Shown: piece after piece, positions 42,503 to 50,667 of the stretch
Layout: the number at the start of each line of letters is the position of its first letter
How positions within the stretch are numbered: position 1 is the stretch's first letter
NCBI GenBank assembly: GCA_013177855.1
Contig: JABLYA010000001.1
Location: 1,653,573-1,717,572 of the forward strand
Source of the DNA: Ignavibacteria bacterium
GTDB lineage: Bacteria > Bacteroidota > Ignavibacteria > Ch128b
DNA length: 64,000 bases
Direction: 5' to 3'
Notes under the pieces: model-generated
Seen by the model: only the letters and a program-made list of their open reading frames with translations
Databases searched by the model: none
Told to the model about the DNA's origin: nothing
Made by a program: the position numbers and the translations under genes

Positions 42503-44500
42503 TTAGATTAAAATATGACTTAAAATTCCCCCAATAACAAATGCAAAAATCCAGGTTCCAGCCCAGATCACTAAACCTTGTTTAATGCCTCTTTCTTTTA
42601 TCATTACTAAGAATGAAGCAATACATGGAACAAAAAGCGTGATAGTGACAAGCGCAACTACTGTTTGATAAGTTGTCAAACTCATATGAAATAATCCAGC
42701 AGCGCCAAAATCTCTTCGAATCATTCCCATAATGAATGCAACAGCAGATTCTTTCGGAAGCTGCAAAACTTTTGTAGTTAATGGTTCAAGCAAATTAATC
42801 CAGATGTTTATCAAGTTAGTTGTGTGAAGCAATCCAATTATTGCTGTGCCTAAAAAGAAAAGAGGAGTTGCTTCTTTCATAAATCCAAGTGTTCTGTAAT
42901 AAGTTTTCCGAATAGTATTCTTCAGATCGGGAAGACTCATTAAAGGTAAATCAAGAATAAGTGGAGAAGATTGTCCAGGAACAATCTTATCTAAAATAGT
43001 GCTGGTTAAAATTAAAACTGTAAGTATAGTTAAAACATAAATTGCTATTGCCTGTGGACCTGCGGCACTGAGTAAAACAGTTATTACTGCAAGTTGTGCT
43101 GAACAAGGGATTACAAATTGAAGTAACGCAGTCGCTATAGTTTTTTCTCTTTCAGTTCCAAGCATTCTCGTTGTGATAGTAGCCATTGTTACACAGCCGA
43201 AACCGAGAATTATTGGGATTATTGCTTTTCCATTTAATCCAAGTTTGGTAAAAGTCCTGTCAGCAAGTGCGGCAAGTCTTGGCAGGTAACCACTATCTTC
43301 AAGTAAAGCGAGAGCAAAATAAAAAGAAGTTACTAGAGGAAGCAGAAGGAAAAACAGATAAGTCATAGTCATTGTAATTACACCAAACTCACCAAAAAAG
43401 AATTCAACGATTGGATTTTTAAATACGAAATTTATCTCAGTATTTTTATCTTTTAAGAAATCTTCGAATACTTGGTATTCAGCTTTTTCGTTGTTGATGC
43501 CTTTTTCGAAGATGAACTTTTTGCTTTCTATTACATTATCTTCATCGTCTAAAACATTTACTTCTATTTCAGTTGGTATCTCAAGCGCAACAAGTTTTTT
43601 AATATTGTATTCAATTAAACCTTTGCCAATTGTGTTTTCTGTGAAATCAACTAACCTCTGAGCAACAAGATCGCCAATTAGAAAATAAACCAGTGTCAGA
43701 ATTAATAATAAAATTGGAATACCAGTCCATGGATTTAAAGCCATTCGACCAAGTTTTGAAAAGAAAAGTCCACCAGGTGTATCGAGGCTTTCAACTTGAT
43801 CCACTATTTCTTTGACTCTGTTTCTTCTGTGGATATAAATTTCTTCACGGATGTCTTCGACTGGAATTTTGATGTTAGGATATTTCTTCTGAATTTCTCG
43901 ATCACCTTCGAGGAAAAGAAGAGCTTCAGCTTGATCTGGAATTTCGTTTTTGATGAGATTTAACTTCTCCCTGATGAATTTGTCCTCTTTACCTTGATGA
44001 GCTTTTTTAATAGCGTCTTCAAGATTTTCTAAACCCTCGCCTTTTAATGCTGATGTTTCGTAAACTTCTACGCCCAGTAATTCTGAAAGCCTCTTCGAGT
44101 TAATAATAAGTTTATGTTTTCTAACTTCATCCATCATATTCAAAATGACGGAAACCCTTTTGCCCATATCAATTAGTTGCAGTGTTAGGAACAAATCTCT
44201 CTCAAGATTTAAAGCATTGACAACGCTTAAAACAATATCACTATCAAGGATAATCTCTTTAGCAACCCTTTCTTCATCATTAAAAGATGAAACGCCGTAA
44301 ATTCCGGGTGTATCGAATATGTTGTAATTCTTATACCAGGCAGATGTTATTGAAACTGTTGTTCCTGGAAAATTTGAAACCTCCACATACATTCCGCTGA
44401 GGTGATTGAAAATTAGAGATTTGCCCACATTCGGATTTCCAGCAAGAACAACTTTCTTAAAATCAATTTTAGAATTTATAGGTTGAGAAGATGTATGCAT
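42503..44500 (-). CDS. feoB: ferrous iron transporter FeoB
   Basis: The protein has 665 aa. The N-terminal G domain has G1 GNPNVGKS (21-28), G3 DTPG (63-66) and G4 NMMD (121-124). The membrane part has the conserved LEDSGYLPR and GFGCVTMATITTRM gate segments. A hydrophilic stretch at about 305-365 between the first and second membrane helices is longer than in E. coli FeoB and would face outside. It imports Fe2+ together with FeoA. Order fur-feoA-feoB on one strand suggests control by the adjacent Fur-type protein. Confidence 0.95.
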   Translation of the reverse strand: MHTSSQPINSKIDFKKVVLAGNPNVGKSLIFNHLSGMYVEVSNFPGTTVSITSAWYKNYNIFDTPGIYGVSSFNDEERVAKEIILDSDIVLSVVNALNLERDLFLTLQLIDMGKRVSVILNMMDEVRKHKLIINSKRLSELLGVEVYETSALKGEGLENLEDAIKKAHQGKEDKFIREKLNLIKNEIPDQAEALLFLEGDREIQKKYPNIKIPVEDIREEIYIHRRNRVKEIVDQVESLDTPGGLFFSKLGRMALNPWTGIPILLLILTLVYFLIGDLVAQRLVDFTENTIGKGLIEYNIKKLVALEIPTEIEVNVLDDEDNVIESKKFIFEKGINNEKAEYQVFEDFLKDKNTEINFVFKNPIVEFFFGEFGVITMTMTYLFFLLLPLVTSFYFALALLEDSGYLPRLAALADRTFTKLGLNGKAIIPIILGFGCVTMATITTRMLGTEREKTIATALLQFVIPCSAQLAVITVLLSAAGPQAIAIYVLTILTVLILTSTILDKIVPGQSSPLILDLPLMSLPDLKNTIRKTYYRTLGFMKEATPLFFLGTAIIGLLHTTNLINIWINLLEPLTTKVLQLPKESAVAFIMGMIRRDFGAAGLFHMSLTTYQTVVALVTITLFVPCIASFLVMIKERGIKQGLVIWAGTWIFAFVIGGILSHILI

Positions 44501-44509
44501 AAAGAGTTT

Positions 44510-44737
44510 TTAATTTAACATCGTGACTTTGATTTTTTTTGCTAGTTCACTGCCTAAAGCAATTTCTAATCGGTTTTTTTTGAGAATGATTGTCCCTCCA
44601 AGAATTTTATCGAGGCAGGTAACTTTTTCTCCTTCAGCTATTCCAAATCGAATTAATTGAAGTTTATAATCATCGTCAGGTAATTGGTCAATAATTAATC
44701 TTTGACCTTTTTCGACTTTATCTAAGGTTGTTTTCAT
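44510..44737 (-). CDS. feoA: ferrous iron transport accessory protein FeoA
   Basis: The protein has 75 aa with the SH3-like FeoA fold: the N-terminal half ends DDYKLQLIRFGIAEGEKVTC and the C-terminal half is GTIILKKNRLEIALGSELA. It assists FeoB at the cytoplasmic face. It begins inside the last 20 bases of the fur gene and ends 9 bases before feoB, so the three genes are one transcript. Confidence 0.92.
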   Translation of the reverse strand: MKTTLDKVEKGQRLIIDQLPDDDYKLQLIRFGIAEGEKVTCLDKILGGTIILKKNRLEIALGSELAKKIKVTMLN

Positions 44738-45206
44738 TTCCGTTATCTCTATTTAATTTACATTGTTCTGGATTTTTACAATATCCGTAGATATTAAAAC
44801 TGTGATTAACAGGAATAAATCCAAATTCTTCGCAAATTTTTTCCTGTATCTTGAGAATTTCGTTATTATCAAATTCGATAATTTTCCCGCAATTAAGACA
44901 AATAAGATGATCGTGATCTGTGACTCCAAGGATTTTTTCATAGCGGGCTTCTTTGCCCATAAAGTTATGTTTGGCAAGAAGGCCGCAAGAAACGAGCAAT
45001 TCAAGGGTATTATAGACGGTTGCTCTTGAGATATTTGAGCCTTCGTTTTTCATTGCAAGAAACAACTCATCGGCACTGAAATGTTTTGTCTGCTTAAAAG
45101 CAAATTCAAGCACTTCAAATCTTTCGGGTGTAATTCTGTAAGAGCCTTTCTTTAAGAAGTCAGTAAATATTTCTGTTGCGTGAGTAATATTAATAATCAT
45201 TTTCAA
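44718..45206 (-). CDS. Fur-family metalloregulator (Fur/PerR)
   Basis: The protein has 162 aa. The winged helix shows ISRATVYNTLELL (59-71). The metal core has HDH (98-100), and the structural zinc site has C103/C106 and C143/C149. Histidines fit either a Fur or a PerR protein. Position at the head of feoA-feoB argues for iron sensing, while the divergent peroxidase-rich operon argues for peroxide sensing. The box at 45214-45228 immediately upstream suggests autoregulation. Confidence 0.88.
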   Translation of the reverse strand: MKMIINITHATEIFTDFLKKGSYRITPERFEVLEFAFKQTKHFSADELFLAMKNEGSNISRATVYNTLELLVSCGLLAKHNFMGKEARYEKILGVTDHDHLICLNCGKIIEFDNNEILKIQEKICEEFGFIPVNHSFNIYGYCKNPEQCKLNRDNGNENNLR

Positions 45207-45213
45207 TCATTAT

Positions 45214-45228
45214 TTAGACTAAATCTAA
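45214..45228. promoter_or_regulatory. Fur/PerR-like 7-1-7 box in divergent gap
   Basis: TTAGACT-A-AATCTAA is a 7-1-7 inverted repeat with one mismatch, the geometry of Fur and PerR sites. It lies 8 bases upstream of the regulator's start and about 90 bases before the dodecin gene, so one bound regulator could control both directions. Confidence 0.5.
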
Positions 45229-45318
45229 TTTAGCAATCAAAAAAACTTTTGTCAACATAAACTTTAATCTTTACTTTTTTGTTAAGAAATGCAGAAATTT
45301 GAAAAAAAGAGGAATAAT

Positions 45319-45525
45319 ATGAGCTCAAGTTCACAATTTGAAAAGAAAATCGTTGTCGGAACGTCTACTAAAAGTATTTCCGACGCAATTGAAAGCGTTG
45401 TAAAAGCATACAACGAAAAAAATCCAGTTCTCTGGTTTGAAGTTGTTGAAATTAGAGGCAGAGTAACTCAAACTGGAGAACTTGAATATCAGGTAACAGT
45501 AAATTTAGGTCAAAAAGTAAAATAA
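45319..45525 (+). CDS. dodecin
   Basis: About 68 aa from ATG 45319, which has an AGAGGAA site just upstream; an earlier in-frame ATG at 45289 is less likely. KIVVGTSTKSISDAIES, WFEVVEIRGRV and LEYQVTVNLGQKV follow the dodecin pattern. Dodecins form hollow 12-mers that bind flavin (or CoA) and buffer free flavins. It is the first gene of the peroxidase/pterin run, where flavin storage would limit unwanted radical chemistry. Confidence 0.88.
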   Translation: MSSSSQFEKKIVVGTSTKSISDAIESVVKAYNEKNPVLWFEVVEIRGRVTQTGELEYQVTVNLGQKVK

Positions 45526-45542
45526 ATATAAATGGAGGAAAA

Positions 45543-46025
45543 ATGTCCGTTAAAGTAGGTGATACTTACAAAAATTTTACTCTAAAAAATCATCGTCTTG
45601 AAGATGTAACTTTAAGCGATTTTGTTGGAAAGAAAAATATTGTTTTGTTATTCTTTCCCTTTGTAAATAGTGGTGTCTGTGAGAAGGAATTATGTCAAAC
45701 ACGTGATAGTCTTCAAGATTATCAACAACTTGATGCAACTGTTTTTGGAATTAGTGTAGATAGTCCGTTTGCTCAAAAGTTATGGAATGAGAAATTAAAT
45801 TTCGGATTTGACTTATTGAGTGATTTTAATAAAGAAGTGTGTCAGTCTTACGGTGTACTTGATGAAAATTGGCTGGCAGGGAAATTTGGTTATAAAGGTG
45901 TAGCTAAAAGATCAGCCTTTGTAATTGATAAAAATGGTATCGTTCAATATGTTGAAGTTCTTGACGATCCAGGCAAGGAACCTGATTATCAAAAAATAAA
46001 AGAAACTCTTTCAAATCTTAAATAA
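45543..46025 (+). CDS. peroxiredoxin (AhpE/AhpC-TSA type)
   Basis: The protein has 160 aa. The peroxidatic motif is PFVNSGVC, with P39, S43 and C46 (the usual Thr is Ser), plus a second Cys at 51. GDTYKNFTLKN and ISVDSPFAQKLWNEKLNFGF are typical of the AhpE branch. It reduces hydrogen peroxide or organic peroxides. It is 17 bases after dodecin and upstream of a second, different peroxiredoxin. Confidence 0.87.
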   Translation: MSVKVGDTYKNFTLKNHRLEDVTLSDFVGKKNIVLLFFPFVNSGVCEKELCQTRDSLQDYQQLDATVFGISVDSPFAQKLWNEKLNFGFDLLSDFNKEVCQSYGVLDENWLAGKFGYKGVAKRSAFVIDKNGIVQYVEVLDDPGKEPDYQKIKETLSNLK

Positions 46026-46033
46026 AAAATTAA

Positions 46034-46105
46034 ATGAGTGCCCATCTTTACAAAATCGTCTCGAAACTTTTACACACAATCATTATTTTTGAAATAAAAA
46101 AATAA
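46034..46105 (+). CDS. possible leader peptide (23 codons) before the membrane protein gene
   Basis: ATG 46034 opens a 23-residue frame (MSAHLYKIVSKLLHTIIIFE then IKK) that stops at 46103-46105, one base before the ATG of the next gene. Its first bases also form an inverted repeat with that next start region (see the repeat at 46037-46115). No convincing Shine-Dalgarno precedes it. It could be a coupled leader peptide or chance. Confidence 0.25.
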   Translation: MSAHLYKIVSKLLHTIIIFEIKK

Positions 46106-46115
46106 GATGGGCATT
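46037..46115 (+). repeat. 12-bp inverted repeat that contains a start codon
   Basis: AGTGCCCATCTT (46037-46048) can pair with AAGATGGGCATT (46104-46115), 11 Watson-Crick pairs plus one G-U, across a 55-base loop. The right arm holds the ATG (46107-46109) of the membrane protein gene, which has no evident Shine-Dalgarno. In RNA this would hide the start codon, so it could act as a translational switch. Confidence 0.55.
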
Positions 46116-46601
46116 CAATTCTTAAAATATCTGGCAAATATTTTACAGATTGTTTCAATGGTTTTCTGGACAGGTAGTTTAATGATGACGCTTTTTGTTT
46201 TTGGTTTCAGAAAAAAAATGGAAAACACTGATCAAAAGCTATTCAGAAAATTTTTAATTGATTTTTACCACAAACTTGAATATGTAATTATATTTTCAAT
46301 AGTTTTTATTTGGTCAGGGATTTTAATTAACTTTCTAATCTCGGCGAGTAATCCTTTGAAATCGAAATTATATTTACTTTACATATTCCTCACGAGTCTT
46401 TTGACTATAATCTCGTTAACAAAGATTTATCTTTTAGAAAAATCAATCATCAGAACTGAAAAAAATATTAAGCTTTATCCTAAACCAGAAATGATTCAAT
46501 TTCTTGAGCAGAGGATAGAGACTTATATTTCAGGTTATTATTATCTCTCTTTGATAAGTTTACTTATCGCTTTTACTATAATTCTCTTAAATCAATTTTG
46601 A
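46107..46601 (+). CDS. four-helix membrane protein (DUF4149/TMEM205-like)
   Basis: The protein has 164 aa with four hydrophobic helices at about 5-32, 57-77, 86-106 and 143-162. The first helix SMVFWTGSLMMTLFVFGF and the Lys-rich loop after it recall DUF4149/TMEM205-like proteins, which are membrane proteins of unknown role. It lies between two peroxiredoxin genes; its start may be occluded by a stem (46037-46115). The family call is tentative. Confidence 0.55.
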   Translation: MGIQFLKYLANILQIVSMVFWTGSLMMTLFVFGFRKKMENTDQKLFRKFLIDFYHKLEYVIIFSIVFIWSGILINFLISASNPLKSKLYLLYIFLTSLLTIISLTKIYLLEKSIIRTEKNIKLYPKPEMIQFLEQRIETYISGYYYLSLISLLIAFTIILLNQF

Positions 46602-46609
46602 GGTGAAAA

Positions 46610-47068
46610 ATGTTAAAAGAAGGTTCAAAAGCACCAGCTTTTACATTGCCAAATCAGGATGGGAAAAAAATATCATTAAAAGATTTTCTTGGTAAAAAAG
46701 TTGTCTTATACTTTTATCCTAAGGATATGACATCTGGCTGCACAAAAGAGGCATGTGATTTTAGAGATCATATCAAACTTTTCCATAATAAAGATGTAGT
46801 TGTTCTTGGTGTAAGCCCAGATTCCGTTCAATCCCATAAAAAATTTCAAGAGAAATATAACTTGCCATTTGATCTTTTAAGTGATGAAACAAAGAAAGTT
46901 CTTGAGAAATACGGTGTCTGGAAAGAAAAAAGTATGTATGGCAAAAAGTATTTCGGCGTTGAACGAACCACTTTTATTATTGATGAAAAAGGAAAAATTA
47001 AAAAGATATTTCCACGAGTTAAAGTAGACGGACACATTAAAGAAGTCTTAGAAGCATTGGAAAATTAA
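46610..47068 (+). CDS. bcp: thioredoxin-dependent thiol peroxidase (Bcp/PrxQ)
   Basis: The protein has 152 aa. YPKDMTSGCTKEACDFRDH carries the peroxidatic Cys (C44) and the resolving Cys (C49), the C-x4-C spacing of PrxQ/Bcp. It reduces peroxides using thioredoxin. It is 8 bases after the membrane protein gene and directly abuts the rubrerythrin gene, so these form one oxidative-stress unit. Confidence 0.93.
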   Translation: MLKEGSKAPAFTLPNQDGKKISLKDFLGKKVVLYFYPKDMTSGCTKEACDFRDHIKLFHNKDVVVLGVSPDSVQSHKKFQEKYNLPFDLLSDETKKVLEKYGVWKEKSMYGKKYFGVERTTFIIDEKGKIKKIFPRVKVDGHIKEVLEALEN

Positions 47069-47539
47069 ATGGTTGAAAAGACACATTTAGATAAAGAAAA
47101 ATTAAAACAACTTGCTAATTCAAGAACGCTTAAAAACCTTTTTGAAGGATTTGCATTAGAAAGTCAGGCAAATCGCCGTTATCTTTACTTTGCGCAAAAA
47201 GCAAAAGATGAAGGTTTTGAAGAAATTGCTAATGTGTTTCTTGAGACAGCAGAAGGAGAGGGCGGTCACGCTTTTGGGCATATAGAATTTCTTGAACCAA
47301 TTGCCGATCCATTAACGGGCAAAGAGCTCGGTGATACTGAAACCAATTTAAAAGTAGCAATTGAAGGCGAGACCTTTGAATTCAGTGAACTTTATCCTGG
47401 CTTTGCCAGAGTTGCCCGAGAGGAAGGATTTGATGAAATAGCTGAATGGTTCGAATTTCTCGCAAGAGCTGAAAAGTCTCATGCTGGAAGATTACAGAAA
47501 GCTCTCGAATTATTATTGGATTTAAAAAAGAAAAAATAA
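47069..47539 (+). CDS. rubrerythrin (diiron domain only)
   Basis: The protein has 156 aa. A four-helix diiron fold is shown by FALESQANRRYLYFAQKA, ETAEGEGGHAFGHIEFLEP, the second Glu helix FARVAREEGFDEIAEWFEF and RAEKSHAGRLQKAL. The C-terminal rubredoxin domain of classic rubrerythrins is missing; the sequence ends LLLDLKKKK. It reduces hydrogen peroxide with electrons from another carrier. Its ATG follows the bcp stop with no gap. Confidence 0.9.
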   Translation: MVEKTHLDKEKLKQLANSRTLKNLFEGFALESQANRRYLYFAQKAKDEGFEEIANVFLETAEGEGGHAFGHIEFLEPIADPLTGKELGDTETNLKVAIEGETFEFSELYPGFARVAREEGFDEIAEWFEFLARAEKSHAGRLQKALELLLDLKKKK

Positions 47540-47581
47540 ATACTTCCTCTCAAGTCATACCAGAACTTTATGAGGTTTTAA

Positions 47582-48166
47582 TTGAAGAAAATTGAACTTA
47601 AAGATATTATACCTTATCACGAATATCTAAAAGTAAGAAAAGAGTTTTTACAGAATATTATTAAGCTAAAGAAGAATCGTCGAATCCAAGTTGGTGAAAA
47701 CATTACCTTTGTTTTTGAAAACAGAGAAACTGTTTTGTATCAGATTCAAGAGATGATAAGACTCGAAAAGATGTTAGATGAAAAATTGATCCAACAAGAA
47801 CTGGATGTTTTTAATAAATTAATTCCTGATGAAAATGAACTTTGTGCGACCATGCTTATTGAAATTTTTGAACGACAATTCATAAAACCAATTTTGAATT
47901 CACTAATTGGAATTCAGGATAATAAAATTTTTCTGAAATTTGATGATGAAGCAATTGCTCCAAAATTCCTTGAAGAAAATCTACCCGATGGAAAGATAAG
48001 TGCAGTTCAATATTTGAAATTTAAATTCAATCAAAACCAGATAGAAAAATTTACTAATCCCAAGACCTTAGTTAAAATATCCATTGATCATCCAAATTAT
48101 AAAGCTGAGACAATACTACCTGAAAATTTAAAATCAAGTTTGTTAGAGGATTTAGTTAAAAAATGA
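47582..48166 (+). CDS. DUF3501 family protein
   Basis: The protein has 194 aa. The opening KKIELKDIIPYHEYLKVRKEF and the block FENRETVLYQIQEMIRLEKM, followed by DENELCATMLIEIFE, are characteristic of DUF3501. No ATG is available, so TTG at 47582 is the start. In other bacteria this family is found beside rubrerythrin and Fe-S oxidoreductase genes; here it follows rubrerythrin too, which supports a shared redox role. Function is unknown. It overlaps the pterin synthase gene by 4 bases. Confidence 0.8.
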   Translation: MKKIELKDIIPYHEYLKVRKEFLQNIIKLKKNRRIQVGENITFVFENRETVLYQIQEMIRLEKMLDEKLIQQELDVFNKLIPDENELCATMLIEIFERQFIKPILNSLIGIQDNKIFLKFDDEAIAPKFLEENLPDGKISAVQYLKFKFNQNQIEKFTNPKTLVKISIDHPNYKAETILPENLKSSLLEDLVKK

Positions 48167-48576
48167 AAGTTTATATTACTAGAAAAGCTCATTTTTCAGC
48201 AGCCCATCGTTTATTCAATCCGCAGTTTACTGATGAAGAAAATGTTCGTTTGTATGGGCTATGTAATAATCCGCTTTATCATGGTCACAATTATGTGTTA
48301 GAAGTGACTGTCTGTGGTGAAGTTGATCCTGAAACTGGATATTTGATTGATCTCAAGAAATTAAAGGAAATCATTAATGAAAAAATTATCAAATATGTTG
48401 ACCATAAAAATCTGAATTTAGAAGTTGAATTTTTGAAAGGAATAATTCCTACATCAGAAAATCTCGCAATGGCTTTTTGGAAACAACTTGAAAATGAAAT
48501 CCCTAATGGGAAATTATATTCAATAAAACTTTATGAAAGTGAAAGAAATATTGTTGAATTTAGAGGTGAAGAATGA
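48163..48576 (+). CDS. 6-pyruvoyl-tetrahydropterin synthase (PTPS/QueD family)
   Basis: The protein has 137 aa. Zinc ligands are H15, H40 and H42; catalytic Cys C34 lies in [13 protein letters not shown], with D80-H81 in VDHKNLN. The Cys-to-His spacing of 47 equals that of human PTPS (Cys42, His89), and the CNNP and [10 protein letters not shown] blocks resemble the biopterin enzyme more than E. coli QueD. It converts 7,8-dihydroneopterin triphosphate to 6-pyruvoyl-tetrahydropterin. It overlaps folE by 4 bases. QueD activity remains an alternative. Confidence 0.85.
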   Translation: MKVYITRKAHFSAAHRLFNPQFTDEENVRLYGLCNNPLYHGHNYVLEVTVCGEVDPETGYLIDLKKLKEIINEKIIKYVDHKNLNLEVEFLKGIIPTSENLAMAFWKQLENEIPNGKLYSIKLYESERNIVEFRGEE

Positions 48577-49139
48577 ATATAGAAAAAACAAAAAACTTAA
48601 TTCGAGAACTTTTAATTGAAATCGGAGAAGATCCTGATAGAGAGGGTCTAATAAAAACTCCAGAAAGAGTTGCAAAAGCATATGAATTTTTAACGAAAGG
48701 TTATCAACAGGATGTTGATGAAATATTGAACAAAGCTATTTTTACAGAAAAATATGATGAAATGGTGATTGTAAAAGATATCGATTTTTATTCGATGTGT
48801 GAACATCATATGCTTCCTTTTTTTGGAAAAGCTCATGTTGCTTACATACCAAACGGAAAAATCATAGGGCTGAGTAAAATTCCAAGGCTTGTGGATATTT
48901 TTGCAAGACGTTTACAGGTTCAGGAGAGACTGACCCAGCAAATCGCAGATACTTTGAATGAGTATCTTAAACCTGATGGAGTTGGTGTGGTTATTGAAGC
49001 AATGCATATGTGTATGATGATGCGAGGAGTTGAAAAACAAAACAGCATCGCGACAACAAGTGCAATGCACGGTTCATTCAAAGAAGATGAACGAACAAGA
49101 AATGAGTTTTTACGATTAATTAATTCGAGTATCAGATAA
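48573..49139 (+). CDS. folE: GTP cyclohydrolase I
   Basis: The protein has 188 aa. Zinc ligands C76 and H79 ([10 protein letters not shown]) and C147 ([11 protein letters not shown]) keep the E. coli spacing of 71 between the cysteines. [19 protein letters not shown] and [12 protein letters not shown] are also conserved. It makes dihydroneopterin triphosphate, the substrate of the gene just upstream. The last base overlaps the start of the following dehydrogenase gene. Confidence 0.95.
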   Translation: MNIEKTKNLIRELLIEIGEDPDREGLIKTPERVAKAYEFLTKGYQQDVDEILNKAIFTEKYDEMVIVKDIDFYSMCEHHMLPFFGKAHVAYIPNGKIIGLSKIPRLVDIFARRLQVQERLTQQIADTLNEYLKPDGVGVVIEAMHMCMMMRGVEKQNSIATTSAMHGSFKEDERTRNEFLRLINSSIR

Positions 49140-49860
49140 TGAAAGAAGATAAAAAAGTTGTCTGGGTAACAGGCGGTTCCAGTGGAATAGGAAAAGCAAT
49201 CGCCTATAACTTTGCAAAAATTAATTGCAAAGTTTATATATCCGGCAGGAGAAATTCCGAGCTCGAAAGAACAGTAAAAGAATTTGCAAAAGAAAAACTA
49301 AAGGTAAAAACTATTCCTTGTAATGTTGCATCAGAAGTAAATGTCAGTCAGGTTGTCAAAACTATTATAAGAGAAGAAGGGAAGATAGATTGTCTAGTTA
49401 ATAATGCTGGAATTACTGCATTTAAAAATGTAATAGATACATCGAATAGGGAAGCAAAAGAAATCATTGATACTAATTTGCTTGGCGCAATTTACTGCAC
49501 CAAAAATGTTTTGCCTTATATGATTGAAAAAAATCGGGAATGATAATTAATATAAGTTCTTTTGCTGCAAGAAAGATTTATCCCAAAAGTGCTGTTTACT
49601 CGGCATCGAAAGCGGGGCTTGTAGCTTTTGCAGACTGTTTGAGAGAAGAAATTAGAGAATTTGGAATAAAAGTCGTAAATATTCTTCCTGGTCCAACCGA
49701 AACTCCAATGTGGGATAAAGAAATTAGAAAAGCTGCTTCAGATAAAATGATGAAACCTGATGATATTGCACATATTGTAGTTTCAGCTTTTCTTCAACCC
49801 GATTCAATTGTCAGTGAGGAAATTGTAATCAGACCAATTACGGGAGATTTAAATGTCTGA
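49139..49860 (+). pseudogene. short-chain dehydrogenase (SDR) with a frame break at an A7 run
   Basis: Frame 1 from 49139 holds TGGSSGIGKA and VNNAGITAF and stops at 49541-49543. The -1 frame continues at once with MIINISSF, the active-site VYSASKAG and a complete C-terminus ending at 49860. One added A in the run 49527-49533 would fuse them into a 240-aa SDR, joining as IEKKSGMIINISS, which aligns with the neighbour's IERKNGDIVFISS. In context the enzyme could be a sepiapterin-reductase-like step. It is either a recent frameshift, a sequencing error, or frame shifting at A-AAA-AAT. Confidence 0.85.
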
Positions 49861-50566
49861 ACTTAATAATAAAAATGTTTTTATTTCTGGATTAAGTAAA
49901 GGAATTGGCAAAGCAATCGCAGTTCAACTTGCAAAAGAAGGATACAACATCTTTGGAGTTGCGCGAAATGAATCTGATCTTAAGAAACTAGAAGATGAAC
50001 TATCACAATTCAATGTTCTTAAAAAATTTTTTCCAGTTGATGTAGGTGATTTCTACAAGCTTAAAGATGTTCTGGATAATTTTTTGAAAGAGACAAAGAT
50101 TGATATTCTCGTAAATAACGCTGGAATTGGTATGTTTAAAAATTTAGTGGATTACACTTATGAAGAATTTGATAGATTAATAAAAACCAATCTCTATGGT
50201 GTGTTTAATTTAACCAGATTAATTCTTCCGTCAATGATTGAAAGAAAAAACGGAGATATTGTTTTCATTTCTTCTCTTGCTGGTAAAAATGTAAATCCCG
50301 GAGGAACTGGATATTCGGCTACAAAATTTGCTTTAACAGGATTTGCTCATTCTTTAATGTTGGAAGTTCGTCAATACAATATCAGAGTTTGTTTGGTTCA
50401 TCCTGGTTTAGTTGATACCGATTTAATAGGCAATTTCAATCCTAATATTGATCGAGATAAAATATTAAAACCAGAAGATGTAGCGGAAGGAGTGCTGGCA
50501 TTTTTGAGACTACCAAGAAGAGCAATGCTTTCAGAATTTGAGATACGACCTACCAATCCAAAATAA
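49853..50566 (+). CDS. short-chain dehydrogenase/reductase (SDR)
   Basis: The protein has 237 aa. The nucleotide motif GLSKGIGKA lies at 13-21, NNAG follows at about 85, and the catalytic Ser (SSLAG) and Tyr-x3-Lys (YSATK) are intact. It closely resembles the preceding frameshifted SDR, so they look like an old tandem duplication. The operon context (PTPS, FolE) suggests reduction of a pterin side chain, as in sepiapterin reductase; that is inference. It overlaps the broken SDR by 8 bases and is the last gene of the run. Confidence 0.8.
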   Translation: MSELNNKNVFISGLSKGIGKAIAVQLAKEGYNIFGVARNESDLKKLEDELSQFNVLKKFFPVDVGDFYKLKDVLDNFLKETKIDILVNNAGIGMFKNLVDYTYEEFDRLIKTNLYGVFNLTRLILPSMIERKNGDIVFISSLAGKNVNPGGTGYSATKFALTGFAHSLMLEVRQYNIRVCLVHPGLVDTDLIGNFNPNIDRDKILKPEDVAEGVLAFLRLPRRAMLSEFEIRPTNPK

Positions 50567-50597
50567 TTTTTACCAAAAAAATTCTTTAAAATAAAAG

Positions 50598-50628
50598 AGC
50601 CTCACAGCAGGAGGTTAACTGTGAGGCT
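50598..50628. terminator. bidirectional hairpin between convergent genes
   Basis: AGCCTCACAG (50598-50607) and CTGTGAGGCT (50619-50628) form a perfect 10-bp stem. On the minus strand it is followed by CTTTTATTTT, so it best serves the Spy-like gene; it may also stop transcripts from the SDR gene on the plus strand. Confidence 0.78.
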
Positions 50629-50667
50629 TATGGGAATTTTACGCAAGCATGGAGGTTCTATGAGCAA

